Notes: a model not told the origin generated them from the sequence alone. A stretch of 64,000 nucleotides of DNA from Bacteroidota bacterium (GCA_026391075.1 JAPLES010000021.1:80865-144864); one strand, 5' to 3'. Positions 25,301 through 34,672 are shown, counted from the first letter of the stretch. Made by a program: numbers and translations.

Positions 25301-28072
25301 TGCATACGAATGCGATGGATTAACGAGATTAGAAAAACTGAGGTCGCCAAAATCCCATGAATAATTTCCGTTGGTGTTCACCGAAGTGTTAGTGAATGAA
25401 ATTGGATTGCAGTTCGTGTGCGTGAAATCAACAAAGCCGTTAGAAGTACAAGTTCCAGGACCGCCACCATTGCAACTGTCAACGGTAACTGTAATACCAT
25501 TAGAAACTGCGGTGCAGTTATTTGTTACATCGGTAACCGTAACATTATAAGTTCCGGCAGCACTGTAATTTTTGCACTGCGTACTCGGACCGCCTCCGCT
25601 CCAAGCATAACTGTAATTTACATTACCCAGCGCACAAAGCGTAACCGTAAACGGTCCACCACCAATACAGAAATGCAGGCTACTTACTGTGCTGATGCTT
25701 GCTGTTGGGCCGCTCACATTCTGCACTAATATTTGCGAGAGTGCAGTGCAACCATTTATATCCATAGCTGTTACCGAATATAATCCGGCTAATAAAATTG
25801 TTGCAGGATTAGCACCCGATGTATAACCGCTAGGACCACTCCATGAATAAGTATAACCCGCCACACTTCCTTGTAATTGTGCGCTTCCGCCCGGACATAA
25901 ACTTCCTATTTGAGACACAGTAAACACGGGCACCGGATTAAGTGTAAGCGTAACTGTTTTTGAGAGCAAGGTGTTACACGCATTCACCGTTAACTTAACC
26001 GAAACAATTTGCGGAGCGTTGTTGCCCCATTGCACCGTGCACGATGGAGTTCCCTGACCTGTAATAACTGCTCCTGCGTTTGTAGGAATAATACTCCAGG
26101 TATAAGTGGTTCCGCTTGGATAAAGTGTAGTGCAAATAAAATTGCTGTTGCTATTGGCACAACCAGTTAGTGGAGCTATTACAGTCGGTATTCCTAATAC
26201 AGCAGGATGTACATTTTGCACGGCTGTATCGCTCGAACAAAATGGTGAAGTGTTATCGGTTTGATATGCTTTTACAATAAACGGTGGAGTGTTTCCCCAA
26301 TTGACTGTAATGCAACTTCCGCTACCAGTAGTTGGCGTTCCTCCTGTAATTACCCAGCTAATAGTGTTGGTAGAAGTAGCGCAATATTGCACGGTGCTGT
26401 TCACGCAAATGATAGTGTCACCTACAATAACAGGTTTTATTGGCGGAGCAACCACGGTAATAATCATTTGAATAGAATCGTCACAAACTTGATTAAGTGG
26501 AACTGGTTTTACGGTTAGCACATAAGTGCCGGGTAAATTATTCCAGTTGATGAACACGCTCGCTTGCGGACCACCGGGCGTAATGGTAGGACCCGAAGGC
26601 GATACTGACCATAAACAAGTATAGCCTCCAAACACATTATAGTTCGTGCTTGAGTTAGCGCAAACAATGGTGTTACCTAAAACAGTTAGATGCGGACGAA
26701 CACGAATTACTTTCATGCCGCTACCACCACAACCGAGGAAGGTATCGTAGTAAGAAACAAAAAGTGTGTCGTTGCAATTAGCAAAAGGAGGATAACAGAT
26801 TTCTACTTTTTCGCAGCAAACCGTATCGCTTTGTGTTCCTCCGCAATTACTATTCAATGTCCAGGTATAACCTGCACCACTAAAACGAGGCAGCGTAAAT
26901 TCAGCACATTCACCTGCACAAATTCTGCTCGGTCCGCTGATGACAGCGTTAGCGGGAACTATAGGAATAGAAATTAAAGTAGTGTCGCCACAAAGTGTAC
27001 TGCACCCTGTGATGTATAAACCAAGAGTGCCCAACTGCCCTGCACCCCAAGCAACTGTAACCGTTGGCGTTCCTTGTCCCGCAATAATAGTTCCGCCAAT
27101 GGCAAACCAATTGTAAATACATCCACCACTTGCTGCAGTGCTATAGGTAGCTGTATCGAAAGCGCAAAGTGTAGATGGACAAGTGATATCGGGACCCGGC
27201 AATGAATCAATATTGATAGTACGCTGAAAAGTATCAACGCAATGGCAAGCGTTAGTTGCAATTAAAGTGATGGTGTAATTTCCTGCATTGCTGTATGAAT
27301 GAACAGGACTTGCATTAGTGGAAGAACCTCCATCTCCAAAATACCATTGGTAAGCAGTAGCGTTGGTTGAAAAATTATTAAAAGGAACTGAAGTAAACTT
27401 ACACGCGCTCGACTGGGAAGTAAAGAACGCCACAGGTAAATTAACTTTCTCAATGCAAATTTTGTTGGAGTCAACACAACCCCATTGATTGGTTTCAATA
27501 ACCATAAGCGAACCGTAAGTTGTAGTATCCCAAGTAACGGTAGCAGAATTATTATTGATGATAACATTTGAATGGCCACTTACTACCCATTGATAGGTGC
27601 TGCCTGCATTGAGCTGTGTGCTATAGACAACAGTATTTCCTTTACAAACTTTTTGACAGTTGTTTCCGCCTTCATGTTGCGGTAAACTGCCGTTTGGATT
27701 GTTGCCCGATGCGCATGTAGGATAAGGCGGATGCGTAATGGCAGGAGTAGGGTTAGGTTGTATAGCAACAGTTAGCGTGTACACATTTGCCGGAACAGTA
27801 GTAGTAACGATAATAGTTCCCACTCCTGCATTGCCCCATGAAATGGTTGCAGAGTTTGTTGTTCCACCTGCAGTTACATTACCACCTGTTACACTCCAAT
27901 TATAAGTTGCCGCTCCGCTAGGTACAGAGAAAACAACTGACTGATGCGCACAAACAGAATCGGGACCGGTTACGATTAATGCATTTGCTTTAAAAGCAAA
28001 GAGCAAAAATAAAAGTGGAAGAAGTTTTCTTAGTGTTAAAAAACACTTCGTGTGGAGTAGGTTTGCAATCAT
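22379..28072 (-). CDS. Giant secreted PKD-domain protein with T9SS sorting domain
   Basis: 1,897 residues. A signal peptide (LLPLLFLLFAFKANA) is followed by alternating Ig-like and PKD domains. Clear PKD cores: WYFGDGGSS (about 242), WDFGDLSFS (about 905), WYWDFGDGNNS (about 990), WSWHFGDGGTS (about 1070). It is unusually Cys-rich, with repeated C-x-DT stretches, suggesting many surface disulfides. The last ~85 residues are a type A T9SS sorting domain (NIYPNPNEGAFSLKI to GIYFVQLK...RRMVVK), so it is exported across the outer membrane and cleaved or anchored. Probably an adhesin or gliding/surface-layer component. Single gene, bounded by a terminator. Confidence 0.9.
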   Translation of the reverse strand: MIANLLHTKCFLTLRKLLPLLFLLFAFKANALIVTGPDSVCAHQSVVFSVPSGAATYNWSVTGGNVTAGGTTNSATISWGNAGVGTIIVTTTVPANVYTLTVAIQPNPTPAITHPPYPTCASGNNPNGSLPQHEGGNNCQKVCKGNTVVYSTQLNAGSTYQWVVSGHSNVIINNNSATVTWDTTTYGSLMVIETNQWGCVDSNKICIEKVNLPVAFFTSQSSACKFTSVPFNNFSTNATAYQWYFGDGGSSTNASPVHSYSNAGNYTITLIATNACHCVDTFQRTINIDSLPGPDITCPSTLCAFDTATYSTAASGGCIYNWFAIGGTIIAGQGTPTVTVAWGAGQLGTLGLYITGCSTLCGDTTLISIPIVPANAVISGPSRICAGECAEFTLPRFSGAGYTWTLNSNCGGTQSDTVCCEKVEICYPPFANCNDTLFVSYYDTFLGCGGSGMKVIRVRPHLTVLGNTIVCANSSTNYNVFGGYTCLWSVSPSGPTITPGGPQASVFINWNNLPGTYVLTVKPVPLNQVCDDSIQMIITVVAPPIKPVIVGDTIICVNSTVQYCATSTNTISWVITGGTPTTGSGSCITVNWGNTPPFIVKAYQTDNTSPFCSSDTAVQNVHPAVLGIPTVIAPLTGCANSNSNFICTTLYPSGTTYTWSIIPTNAGAVITGQGTPSCTVQWGNNAPQIVSVKLTVNACNTLLSKTVTLTLNPVPVFTVSQIGSLCPGGSAQLQGSVAGYTYSWSGPSGYTSGANPATILLAGLYSVTAMDINGCTALSQILVQNVSGPTASISTVSSLHFCIGGGPFTVTLCALGNVNYSYAWSGGGPSTQCKNYSAAGTYNVTVTDVTNNCTAVSNGITVTVDSCNGGGPGTCTSNGFVDFTHTNCNPISFTNTSVNTNGNYSWDFGDLSFSNLVNPSHSYAQAGYYVVTLSAFVYNTAHTDSCLLRDTAQIEIPIVANFDFTYGCYNDPVCFKDKSTHTIGNNIISWYWDFGDGNNSPAQNPCHIYGIGGTYFVSLVITNGICFDTIIDTVVIRPRPNAAFSFSNPSCVNIPVVYTDLSSSFITYWSWHFGDGGTSLNQNPQHTYGLPGTYLDTLIVHDDRGCYDTAVKAITINAPVNYGNIMAYPDTIVCAGTPVLLVAPTCGTCTYLWSFNSLTNDSITVNTTGIYSVTLNDGSGCPYSTFIRIIVNSGPPAIILNTGKDELCLGEYTTLFVPFNMNWTYAWSSNDPNANGQTGNAVYPGSTPPGTYTYSVIITDTTTGCADTSLPYIIIVHPLPVPPTITALGPTTICFGDTVTLIGTHPDSTVTMLWSTGDINDTIFVTKNDCYNLTVKDTNGCKNSAQLCVTVNPLPDICTFYEGCFDTCSPYLIRGPYGVGYTYLWLMNGLSTGVTTQNYLATISGIYAVIVTNGFGCVDTTGDLNLTLYACPDSLCADLIIDSVACDSGQYILHYHVLNQSQIAVTQVNLEILPPHLNVAYAPNLIFVNIPSGGGSSGPLTATIYNANMGDTLCFRSHILAYDSMGHELICCYSDTQCVTLPPCDSIPTDTNCCYFNYLGDSSWCVQGPLGNVFNFQMRINGCGTLQMQIGPNTTIFGSNPLIMTGNTVIVSGSYTPSSPSDTIVCITFVMGNAGVYCKDTMICINLHCARPSQPQCLMHFEDSICVGQTTSFNYGGNPAGLTFNWQFTNGIPSSAVGPGPHYITYNTVGCFPVICIINNNLPGTIDCIDTMCVLPPPVASITQNGNTLFAFPSGYSYQWYSGGFPGAVLLAGQTNQFYNATASGLYCVVVYRNAYCSDTACVDMTYNGIAELTESSWNIYPNPNEGAFSLKINSAVGETVELKVTNTIGEVVDRRTYETHTGEQYFYIANHSFATGIYFVQLKTERGVGLRRMVVK

Positions 28073-28234
28073 AGCTAAATAGTTGCGTGTAGAAATGTGG
28101 CGTAAAATACAAAGAAGAATTCAGAATATGCCGGATACCTTACGGATTTTTGAAACCTATAAGGTTTGCGAGATGCAACAGAAGGATTGAATTCTTCTTC
28201 TATATTCATTTGCAGATTTCTTAACCAACACCTC

Positions 28235-30568
28235 ATGAAAAAAATCTACCCACTTCTTCATGCCTTTTTGTTTTCTTTTCTTTTTTCAAACAGTCAAAAC
28301 ATAATTGCTGATGATAATTTTCATCATTGCGGGCAGGAAGAAGTTTTAGCTCGTTTACTCAACAGCAACCCGCAGGCATTCGCAAGACATCTCGCTATAG
28401 ATAATCGCATTTACAACGATATGCAGAACGGAATAACTGTTTCGGGTTCGCGGAGCGGTGGTGTGCTTTATACTTTGCCTGTGGTGGTGCACATCATTCA
28501 CAACAATGGAACAGAGAACATAAGCGATGCGCAGGTTATACAAGGAATTCAGGATTTGAATGATGCTTATGCCAACATAGGTTATTACGATTCTACCAGC
28601 GGAGTAAATACACAGGTTCAGTTTTGCCTGGCAAAACGCGACCCAGCGGGGCAACTGACCACAGGCATTACCCGCAATGTTTCAACACTGACAAACGTTG
28701 ACATTAACAACAGCGATGTGACGATGAAAAATATCAATCGCTGGAATCCTCTTTGCTACATCAATATCTGGTTGGTGAAAGCTATCTGTTCGGGTGGAAG
28801 TTGTGGCTCTATTGCGGGTTACGCTTACTTCCCTTCATCGCATGGCACAAGCGTTGACGGCCTTGTTTGTTTGGCAGCTTACTTTGGTTCTACTCAGGCA
28901 AAGTCAAGTGTGCAGATTCATGAAATGGGGCATTACCTCGGGCTGTATCATACGTTTCAGGGAGGATGCACGAATAATAATTGTCTGAGTGATGGCGATA
29001 AAGTTTGTGACACACCACCCGATAACGCTACAGGATATTACACTTGCGGTGCGGTAGTCAACACCTGCACTACCGATGCGCTTTCGGGTTTTCTGACAGA
29101 CCAAAATGATTTGTATCCTGCCTATATGGATTACGGCAATTTCAATTGTATGAGCGTGTTTACACAAGGGCAAGTAGACCGTATGCTTTGGAGCATAGCG
29201 AATATCCGTTCGAGTTTGTTGGGTTGTCAATCGTGTTTGAATCCCTGTGTAAATCCTGCGGTGGCTTCGTTCAGTTCAAGTGCTCAAACGATAAACTTAG
29301 GCGGTTCGGTTACGTTTACTAACGGTTCTTCGAATGCTACTTCTTATATCTGGTTTGAAAATGGGATTCAATTTTCTACGGCTAGTTCTCCTACACGCGT
29401 ATTTAATTCAGCAGGTGTCTTTGTAATAAAACTTCGGGCTAATAACAGCGACCCGAATTGCTTTGATGAGTTTTTGGATACCATTACCGTTACCTGCCCT
29501 GTGAATGCAGGGTTTACACAAAGTGCTTTTCAGATTAGTCCCGGTCAGTCGGTTACGTTTACCAATAACAGCACGGGAGCAACTTCTTATACCTGGGTAA
29601 TGGATGGTGTGGCAGTGGCTACGAGTACAAATTATTCTTACACCTTCAATCTCAGCGGAGATTACTCGGTGTATTTAATTGCAACCAATGGCGGATGTTC
29701 AGATACTTCTTCCATTTTTAATTTCATACACGTAGGCAACGGCTGCAATGCTTATTTTACTTACAATCCTGCCAATCCTTCTACCTGCAATCCCGTAACT
29801 TTTATTCCTGATACCACTTGTAACTATTCGAATTACCACTGGTCGTTCTGCGATTTCGATTCGGTGGGTCTTCCCGCTATTACTTCGTGGTCGACTACAC
29901 CTTATGGTTCAGGTTCTCCATCAGGTGCTACGCTTTACCGCGATAGAAACGATAACTACCATTGCTTTTTTGCCGACTATAATAACACGATTGACTCGAT
30001 GCGTTATTACCGTGCCGACTTTGGCAGCAGCATGGCGAACAATCCTGTTATTTCAAAATTGCACATCAGCGGCATAACCGATATTCGTAACCACAGCGTT
30101 TCAATTATTGAAGTAAATGGCGATTACTATGCGTTCTTTATGAACGATGTTACGCTCTACCGCGCCAAGCTGGGCACCGATATAACCAACAATACTTTTA
30201 CCGCCACAGCAGTGGGCAACCTGACCGGTTTAGTTAACTGGGGACATAAAGTAGTAGTGGTTAGAGAAACGAATAATTTTTGGGTGATGATGTGCGACCG
30301 TGCGCAGGGAAGAGTTATTGTATCGTACTTAGGAAGCAATATTGAAAACGACCCCATTCAAACTGTTTATCATAACGATGGATTGCCTAACGACCAGTAC
30401 TTCGATTTTCAGTATGTAAGAATGAAAGGCAAGAGCTATATTTTTGCACCCGACCTGATTAATAATGCGCTTATCCGTTTCGACTTTGGCACATCGTTAT
30501 CGAATACACCAACCATACAACCATACATAACCTCGGTGCTTATGGCAGCGGCTTGGTATTGGACTTGA
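28235..30568 (+). CDS. M43 metalloprotease with PKD domains, 5' part of a frameshifted gene
   Basis: 777 residues from ATG 28235 (MKKIYPLLHAFLFSFLF, signal peptide). The catalytic zinc site is H229-EMGHYLGLYH, the HExxHxxGxxH of M43 cytophagalysins, preceded by the usual VVHIIHNNGTENISDAQV region. PKD-like domains follow at about 345-500, then a repetitive region reminiscent of a beta-propeller. The frame ends abruptly at 30568; the adjacent frame continues the protein as 30553-31671. One missing base at about 30526-30532 (ATAACC read for ATAAACC) would restore a single ~1,145-residue protein. Confidence 0.85.
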   Translation: MKKIYPLLHAFLFSFLFSNSQNIIADDNFHHCGQEEVLARLLNSNPQAFARHLAIDNRIYNDMQNGITVSGSRSGGVLYTLPVVVHIIHNNGTENISDAQVIQGIQDLNDAYANIGYYDSTSGVNTQVQFCLAKRDPAGQLTTGITRNVSTLTNVDINNSDVTMKNINRWNPLCYINIWLVKAICSGGSCGSIAGYAYFPSSHGTSVDGLVCLAAYFGSTQAKSSVQIHEMGHYLGLYHTFQGGCTNNNCLSDGDKVCDTPPDNATGYYTCGAVVNTCTTDALSGFLTDQNDLYPAYMDYGNFNCMSVFTQGQVDRMLWSIANIRSSLLGCQSCLNPCVNPAVASFSSSAQTINLGGSVTFTNGSSNATSYIWFENGIQFSTASSPTRVFNSAGVFVIKLRANNSDPNCFDEFLDTITVTCPVNAGFTQSAFQISPGQSVTFTNNSTGATSYTWVMDGVAVATSTNYSYTFNLSGDYSVYLIATNGGCSDTSSIFNFIHVGNGCNAYFTYNPANPSTCNPVTFIPDTTCNYSNYHWSFCDFDSVGLPAITSWSTTPYGSGSPSGATLYRDRNDNYHCFFADYNNTIDSMRYYRADFGSSMANNPVISKLHISGITDIRNHSVSIIEVNGDYYAFFMNDVTLYRAKLGTDITNNTFTATAVGNLTGLVNWGHKVVVVRETNNFWVMMCDRAQGRVIVSYLGSNIENDPIQTVYHNDGLPNDQYFDFQYVRMKGKSYIFAPDLINNALIRFDFGTSLSNTPTIQPYITSVLMAAAWYWT

Positions 30569-31671
30569 ATTTATTTCAAAACTGCAACGGTAGCTTTGAT
30601 GGCTACATTGTAAAAGAAAACAGTGTTGACCACAAACTGATTCATCTGGACTCTATTACTGCCACTCCGGTTATCAGAGGAACTTTCCCCACTTCGGTGG
30701 CGCGCATTGCGGGCTTGTCGAATTTCTTAGTGAGCGATATAGGTGTTACCTGTATGGCTACTATGGCTTATTCGCAAAAACTGCTTCGGTTTAATTACGG
30801 CACCTGTAATTCTACCAATGCTTACAGCTTCGATAAATTTCCGCCACCGGTTTCATTTACTACACCCGGATCGCGTTATGTGCGCCTGATTGTTGACCAG
30901 GGCTTGCCTACCGAATCTTCGTACTGCGAAGAAGTAAATGTGAGTGCGGTAAACAACAATGTTTTAAACTTAGGACCCGATACGATGAACTGTTATGAGT
31001 CGGCAGTGTCGCTTCATGCAGGACCGGGTTTTGCTTCGTATCATTGGCAGGATGGTTTTGCCGATTCGGTTTACACGGCTTTTGCTCCCGGTATTTACAG
31101 CGTAACGGTTACTAATTATTGCGGACAAACGTTTGTTGATTCGATGGAAGTGATGGTAGACAGCACTACGCAAATTGCGCTGCGCGACACTACCATTTGC
31201 GCTAAGGACAGTGTGTTGCTTACATCGCCTTCGGGTTTTACTTCGTATCAATGGACTCCTTCGAACTATTTAGGTTGCAGCACTTGTCAGAATACTTATG
31301 CCAAGCCGGGCACCACAATTATTTATACGCTGACTGCTTTAACTCCGAATGGCTGCATGAGTATAGGCACTGCAAAAATTACAGTTACGTCCTGCACGGG
31401 TGTAGATGAAATGAACCGAATGGATTGGCGGTATGTGCGACCTAACCCTGTGAAAGACCAATTGGAAATAGGATTGAGCGGAGCGGGCGGCAGGTATGCA
31501 GTTAAAATTTACAACGCGCTTGGTCAGGTTATTAAAAACCAGCAGGAATTTATTTCTACTGAAAATGCAGAACTGAGAGTTGATGTTTCTTCCCTCGCAA
31601 CAGGGCTTTACTTTTTAGAAGTGAAGAATGATAAAGGCGCTTTGTTGATTACAAAGGTGGTGAAGGAATAA
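30553..31671 (+). CDS. 3' part of the M43 protease: PKD/Ig region and T9SS sorting domain
   Basis: 372 codons in the frame -1 to the preceding part, overlapping it by 16 nt. The text GSGLVLDLNLFQNCNG runs on naturally from the upstream frame if one A is restored near 30528. It holds the end of the propeller-like region, an Ig-like segment (LGPDTMNCYESAVSLHAGPG), a GLYFLEVK-type ending and a type A T9SS sorting domain over the last ~80 residues (VRPNPVKDQLEIGLSG). The nominal start at 30553 is unlikely to be used. Probably not an independent gene. Confidence 0.8.
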   Translation: MVLDLNLFQNCNGSFDGYIVKENSVDHKLIHLDSITATPVIRGTFPTSVARIAGLSNFLVSDIGVTCMATMAYSQKLLRFNYGTCNSTNAYSFDKFPPPVSFTTPGSRYVRLIVDQGLPTESSYCEEVNVSAVNNNVLNLGPDTMNCYESAVSLHAGPGFASYHWQDGFADSVYTAFAPGIYSVTVTNYCGQTFVDSMEVMVDSTTQIALRDTTICAKDSVLLTSPSGFTSYQWTPSNYLGCSTCQNTYAKPGTTIIYTLTALTPNGCMSIGTAKITVTSCTGVDEMNRMDWRYVRPNPVKDQLEIGLSGAGGRYAVKIYNALGQVIKNQQEFISTENAELRVDVSSLATGLYFLEVKNDKGALLITKVVKE

Positions 31672-31710
31672 ATGATTGGGCTTTTAATTATGGAGCAAGA
31701 AATTTTTTAA

Positions 31711-31749
31711 AACAACAATGCCATCTTTCAAAAAGATGGCATTGTTGTT
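31711..31749. terminator. Strong hairpin terminator
   Basis: AACAACAATGCCATCTT, loop TCAAA, AAGATGGCATTGTTGTT, then TT: a 17-bp perfect stem ending the M43 protease transcript. Confidence 0.85.
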
Positions 31750-31789
31750 TTGTAGAGGAGATGGTTATTTTTAGAACCAATAAACTAAC

Positions 31790-32929
31790 ATGTTGAGAAA
31801 AAACATTGCACTACTGGCTGCTTGCCTTTTAACTGCAATCTCCTTTAATATAAATGCACAAGTCACTGATGATGTTTTGAGCATCGCTGAGCAGATGCCG
31901 GAATATCCTGGCGGTGAGGATTCATTAATGCGCGAGGTTACTGCAAATATTGTTTATCCTAAGCAATGCCTTGATTCTAATATTCAGGGAAAGGTATTCC
32001 TTCGATTTGTGGTAAATGAAGATGGAACCATTTCAAAGATTGAGGTTATGAAAAGCCCTCATAAGTTCTTGAACGAATCAGCTATTGATGCTTTACGTAA
32101 AATCAAAAAGTTTAATCCCGGTAAACAAAACGGCAAACCGATAAAAGTGTACTATAGTATACCCGTAGGTTTTAGAATAGAAGACACCACAAAACAAAAC
32201 AAGCATGTTGATATAATGCCGGAATTTCCCGGTGGCGATGCAGCACTAATTAAATTTTTGCAAGAGAATATTCAGTATCCTAAGTTTGAAAGAGATAATG
32301 GAATACAGGGTAAGGTAATAGTCAAGTTGGTAGTGATGGAGGATGGGACTGTGCAAGACATTAGTTTGGCAAAAAGTGTAAGTGCGGGTTTAGACGAAGA
32401 GGCAATCAGAGTTGTAAGTATGTCACCTAAATGGAAACCGGGTTCTCAGGATGGAAAACCGGTGAGAGTTAAGTACTTGCTTCCTGTAGTTTTCAAACTG
32501 ACCGGTGGTTACAACAGTCAGACTGCCTTGCCCAAAACAATCTATGATTACATGCCAGATGGCCGCGTTGGTATGGAACGGTTCGTTAATAAACACCTAA
32601 TTTATCCACCATCAGCTCTTGCTGACAAAACAGAAGCAATTATGTGGGTTATGTGTACTTTGGGAGCCGACTTAAAACTCCATCCTGATTCAATAAAAAA
32701 TAGTGACTCGTTGTTTGGTCCTGAGGCATTTCGTGTTATCAATGCTTTGCCGGCTTTGGATAGTGAAGCTAAAGTTTACAGTTCGTTTTTTAAGCAAACG
32801 TATATCATCGGAATCATTTTTACCTTAGATAAACGACAACATAACTTGGGTAGCCTTGATTGGGATAAGTCTGTACTATTTATTGGTAAAAGAAGGAGTA
32901 GAATTTTTCAAAGATGGAAACTTCGATAA
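31790..32929 (+). CDS. Secreted protein with two TonB C-terminal domains (frameshifted 3' end)
   Basis: 379 residues. A signal peptide (LLAACLLTAISFNINAQ) replaces the usual TonB membrane anchor. Two TonB_C domains are clear, about 50-125 (NIQGKVFLRFVVNEDGTISK) and 150-235 (GIQGKVIVKLVVMEDGTVQD), each preceded by the PEYPGG/PEFPGG motif; a third, degenerate unit follows (about 245-345). Without an anchor it is unlikely to act as an energy transducer and is more likely a periplasmic partner-binding protein. The last ~20 residues are frameshift noise; the frame of 32856-33110 continues it with a TPR-like end. Confidence 0.82.
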   Translation: MLRKNIALLAACLLTAISFNINAQVTDDVLSIAEQMPEYPGGEDSLMREVTANIVYPKQCLDSNIQGKVFLRFVVNEDGTISKIEVMKSPHKFLNESAIDALRKIKKFNPGKQNGKPIKVYYSIPVGFRIEDTTKQNKHVDIMPEFPGGDAALIKFLQENIQYPKFERDNGIQGKVIVKLVVMEDGTVQDISLAKSVSAGLDEEAIRVVSMSPKWKPGSQDGKPVRVKYLLPVVFKLTGGYNSQTALPKTIYDYMPDGRVGMERFVNKHLIYPPSALADKTEAIMWVMCTLGADLKLHPDSIKNSDSLFGPEAFRVINALPALDSEAKVYSSFFKQTYIIGIIFTLDKRQHNLGSLDWDKSVLFIGKRRSRIFQRWKLR

Positions 32930-33110
32930 AGCGTTGGAACGGTTCAATTCAGCTATTAACATTTACTCACTTAATGCAGATGCATTTCATAACCGAGCAG
33001 TAATTGAAATAAAAAGCAATAAGAAAACAGAAGCCTGCGATGATTTAAGAAGAGCATATCTGCTTGGCGATATAGATGCAATGAATGGAATAAAGCAAAC
33101 TTGCAAGTAG
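32856..33110 (+). CDS. TPR-like 3' end of the TonB_C protein, displaced by a frameshift
   Basis: 84 codons, with protein-like text from LVKEGVEFFKDGNFDKALER to AYLLGDIDAMNGIKQTCK: one TPR pair of a type often found at the end of Bacteroidota TonB_C proteins. The frame is +1 to the upstream gene and they overlap. Removing one G from GGG at 32862-32864 would read LDWISLYYLLVKEG and join both parts into one protein of about 440 residues. The nominal TTG start at 32856 is probably not real. Confidence 0.7.
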   Translation: MIGISLYYLLVKEGVEFFKDGNFDKALERFNSAINIYSLNADAFHNRAVIEIKSNKKTEACDDLRRAYLLGDIDAMNGIKQTCK

Positions 33111-33180
33111 GCTTCCATGCTAAAACCAAAGAAGGCAGCGTGAGAAAGAGATGGGTGAAGATGTAAAAGCATAAAACAAA

Positions 33181-33214
33181 AAGCGTCCCGCAGAATTGCG
33201 GGACGCTTTTTTTA
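33181..33214. terminator. Bidirectional terminator between the TonB_C gene and metK
   Basis: AAGCGTCCCGCA, loop GAAT, TGCGGGACGCTT followed by six T; the left side has an A run. A 12-bp perfect stem serving both converging transcripts. Confidence 0.9.
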
Positions 33215-33230
33215 TGCTTGTAAAGTAATA

Positions 33231-34508
33231 CTACTTCAATCCAAATGCAGTCTTCACTTGTTTCAGGTAGTTCAATTCTTCCCAAGGGAACAACTTCACC
33301 GTAACTGTTTTTTCGTTCTTCTTTCCTTTGTTGAAAGTCTTCTTCACTATTTCTGTCTTGCGACCCACGTGTCCGTAAGAAGCAGTTTCGCTGTAAATAG
33401 GTGTGCGCAATTTGAAACGTTGTTCGATAGCATAAGGGCGCATGTCAAAAATCTTGGCTACGCGTTTCGAAATTTCACCATCGCTCAGGTTTACTTTCGA
33501 TGTGCCGTAAGTGCTTACAAAAATACCAACGGGTGCGGCTACACCAATAGCATAAGCTACCTGCACCAACACTTCATCGCAAACACCTGCTGCAACTAAA
33601 TTTTTTGCTGCATGGCGCGCTGCATACGCAGCCGATCGGTCAACCTTGCTCGGGTCTTTTCCGCTGAATGCACCACCACCGTGTGCACCTTTGCCACCAT
33701 AAGTGTCAACAATAATTTTTCTTCCTGTTAAACCGGTATCACCGTGCGGTCCGCCAATTACAAACTTGCCGGTAGGGTTAACGTGATATTTTATTTTGTC
33801 GTTAAACAAAGCCTGCACTCGTTTTGGCAATTTTGCTTTCACGCGCGGAATCAAAATTTTAATCACATCATCTTTAATCTTCTTCAACATAATGGCATCG
33901 GCAGCAAAATCATCATGCTGTGTAGAAATCACAATGGCATCAATGCGCACTGGTTTGTTGTTGTCATCATATTCAATTGTCACCTGGCTCTTGGCATCAG
34001 GGCGCAAATACTTCATCGTCTTTTCTTCTCTGCGAATAGCCGACAACTCACGTAATAATGTATGTGCAAGCTCCAATGGAAGCGGCATATAGTTATCTGT
34101 CTCGCGCGTAGCGTAACCAAACATCATTCCCTGGTCGCCCGCACCTTGTGCATTTGCCTTCGATTCAAAATCAGTTTTCGTTTTGCGGTCAACACCACGG
34201 TTAATATCAGCACTCTGCTCGTGAATAGCCGAAAGAATTCCGCAACTGTTTGCCTCGAACATGTATTCTGCTTTGGTATAACCAATCTTGCGAATTACCT
34301 CGCGTGCAATTTCCTGCACTTCGAGATACGCTTCTGATTTTACTTCACCTGCCAACACCACCTGTCCGGTAGTAACAAGCGTTTCACACGCCACTTTACT
34401 CTGCGGGTCGTAAGCAAGAAAATGGTCAATAAGCGCGTCCGAAATTTGGTCGGCTACTTTGTCTGGATGTCCTTCAGAAACTGATTCGGAAGTAAAAAGA
34501 TATGGCAT
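33231..34508 (-). CDS. metK: S-adenosylmethionine synthetase
   Basis: Makes S-adenosylmethionine from methionine and ATP. 425 residues with all family signatures: [18 protein letters not shown] at the N-terminus, [20 protein letters not shown], and the phosphate loop [20 protein letters not shown]. It is longer than the ~385 of E. coli, with small inserts such as the one around [18 protein letters not shown]. No SAM riboswitch was recognised in the 171 bp upstream, which instead hold an inverted repeat (34599-34672). Confidence 0.97.
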   Translation of the reverse strand: MPYLFTSESVSEGHPDKVADQISDALIDHFLAYDPQSKVACETLVTTGQVVLAGEVKSEAYLEVQEIAREVIRKIGYTKAEYMFEANSCGILSAIHEQSADINRGVDRKTKTDFESKANAQGAGDQGMMFGYATRETDNYMPLPLELAHTLLRELSAIRREEKTMKYLRPDAKSQVTIEYDDNNKPVRIDAIVISTQHDDFAADAIMLKKIKDDVIKILIPRVKAKLPKRVQALFNDKIKYHVNPTGKFVIGGPHGDTGLTGRKIIVDTYGGKGAHGGGAFSGKDPSKVDRSAAYAARHAAKNLVAAGVCDEVLVQVAYAIGVAAPVGIFVSTYGTSKVNLSDGEISKRVAKIFDMRPYAIEQRFKLRTPIYSETASYGHVGRKTEIVKKTFNKGKKNEKTVTVKLFPWEELNYLKQVKTAFGLK

Positions 34509-34598
34509 GTTATTTTGTTTAAGAGCGGTGAAAATAGAAAAATGAAATAAAGCAACAACAGCAGAAATGGATGTGATGAATCAAAATACGAAATGCAA

Positions 34599-34672
34599 AA
34601 CTTACACGAAGACGCAAAGACACAAAGCGAATAGCAAATCATTTTTCTTTGCGACTTCGCGCCTTTGTGTAA
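34599..34672. repeat. CGCAAAGACACAAAG inverted stutter repeat
   Basis: TTACACGAAGACGCAAAGAC on the left and TTTGCGACTTCGCGCCTTTG with TGTGTAAA on the right form a long imperfect inverted repeat in the metK/MATE gap. Units of about 8 nt (GACGCAAA, GACACAAA) give it a stuttering look. It could fold as a hairpin in either direction. Confidence 0.65.

Noticed and set aside
25130..27768. Many open frames within the PKD gene, on both strands
   Set aside because: Products of repeated Thr/Asn/Cys codons in the real gene; none has a start region, signal or domain.
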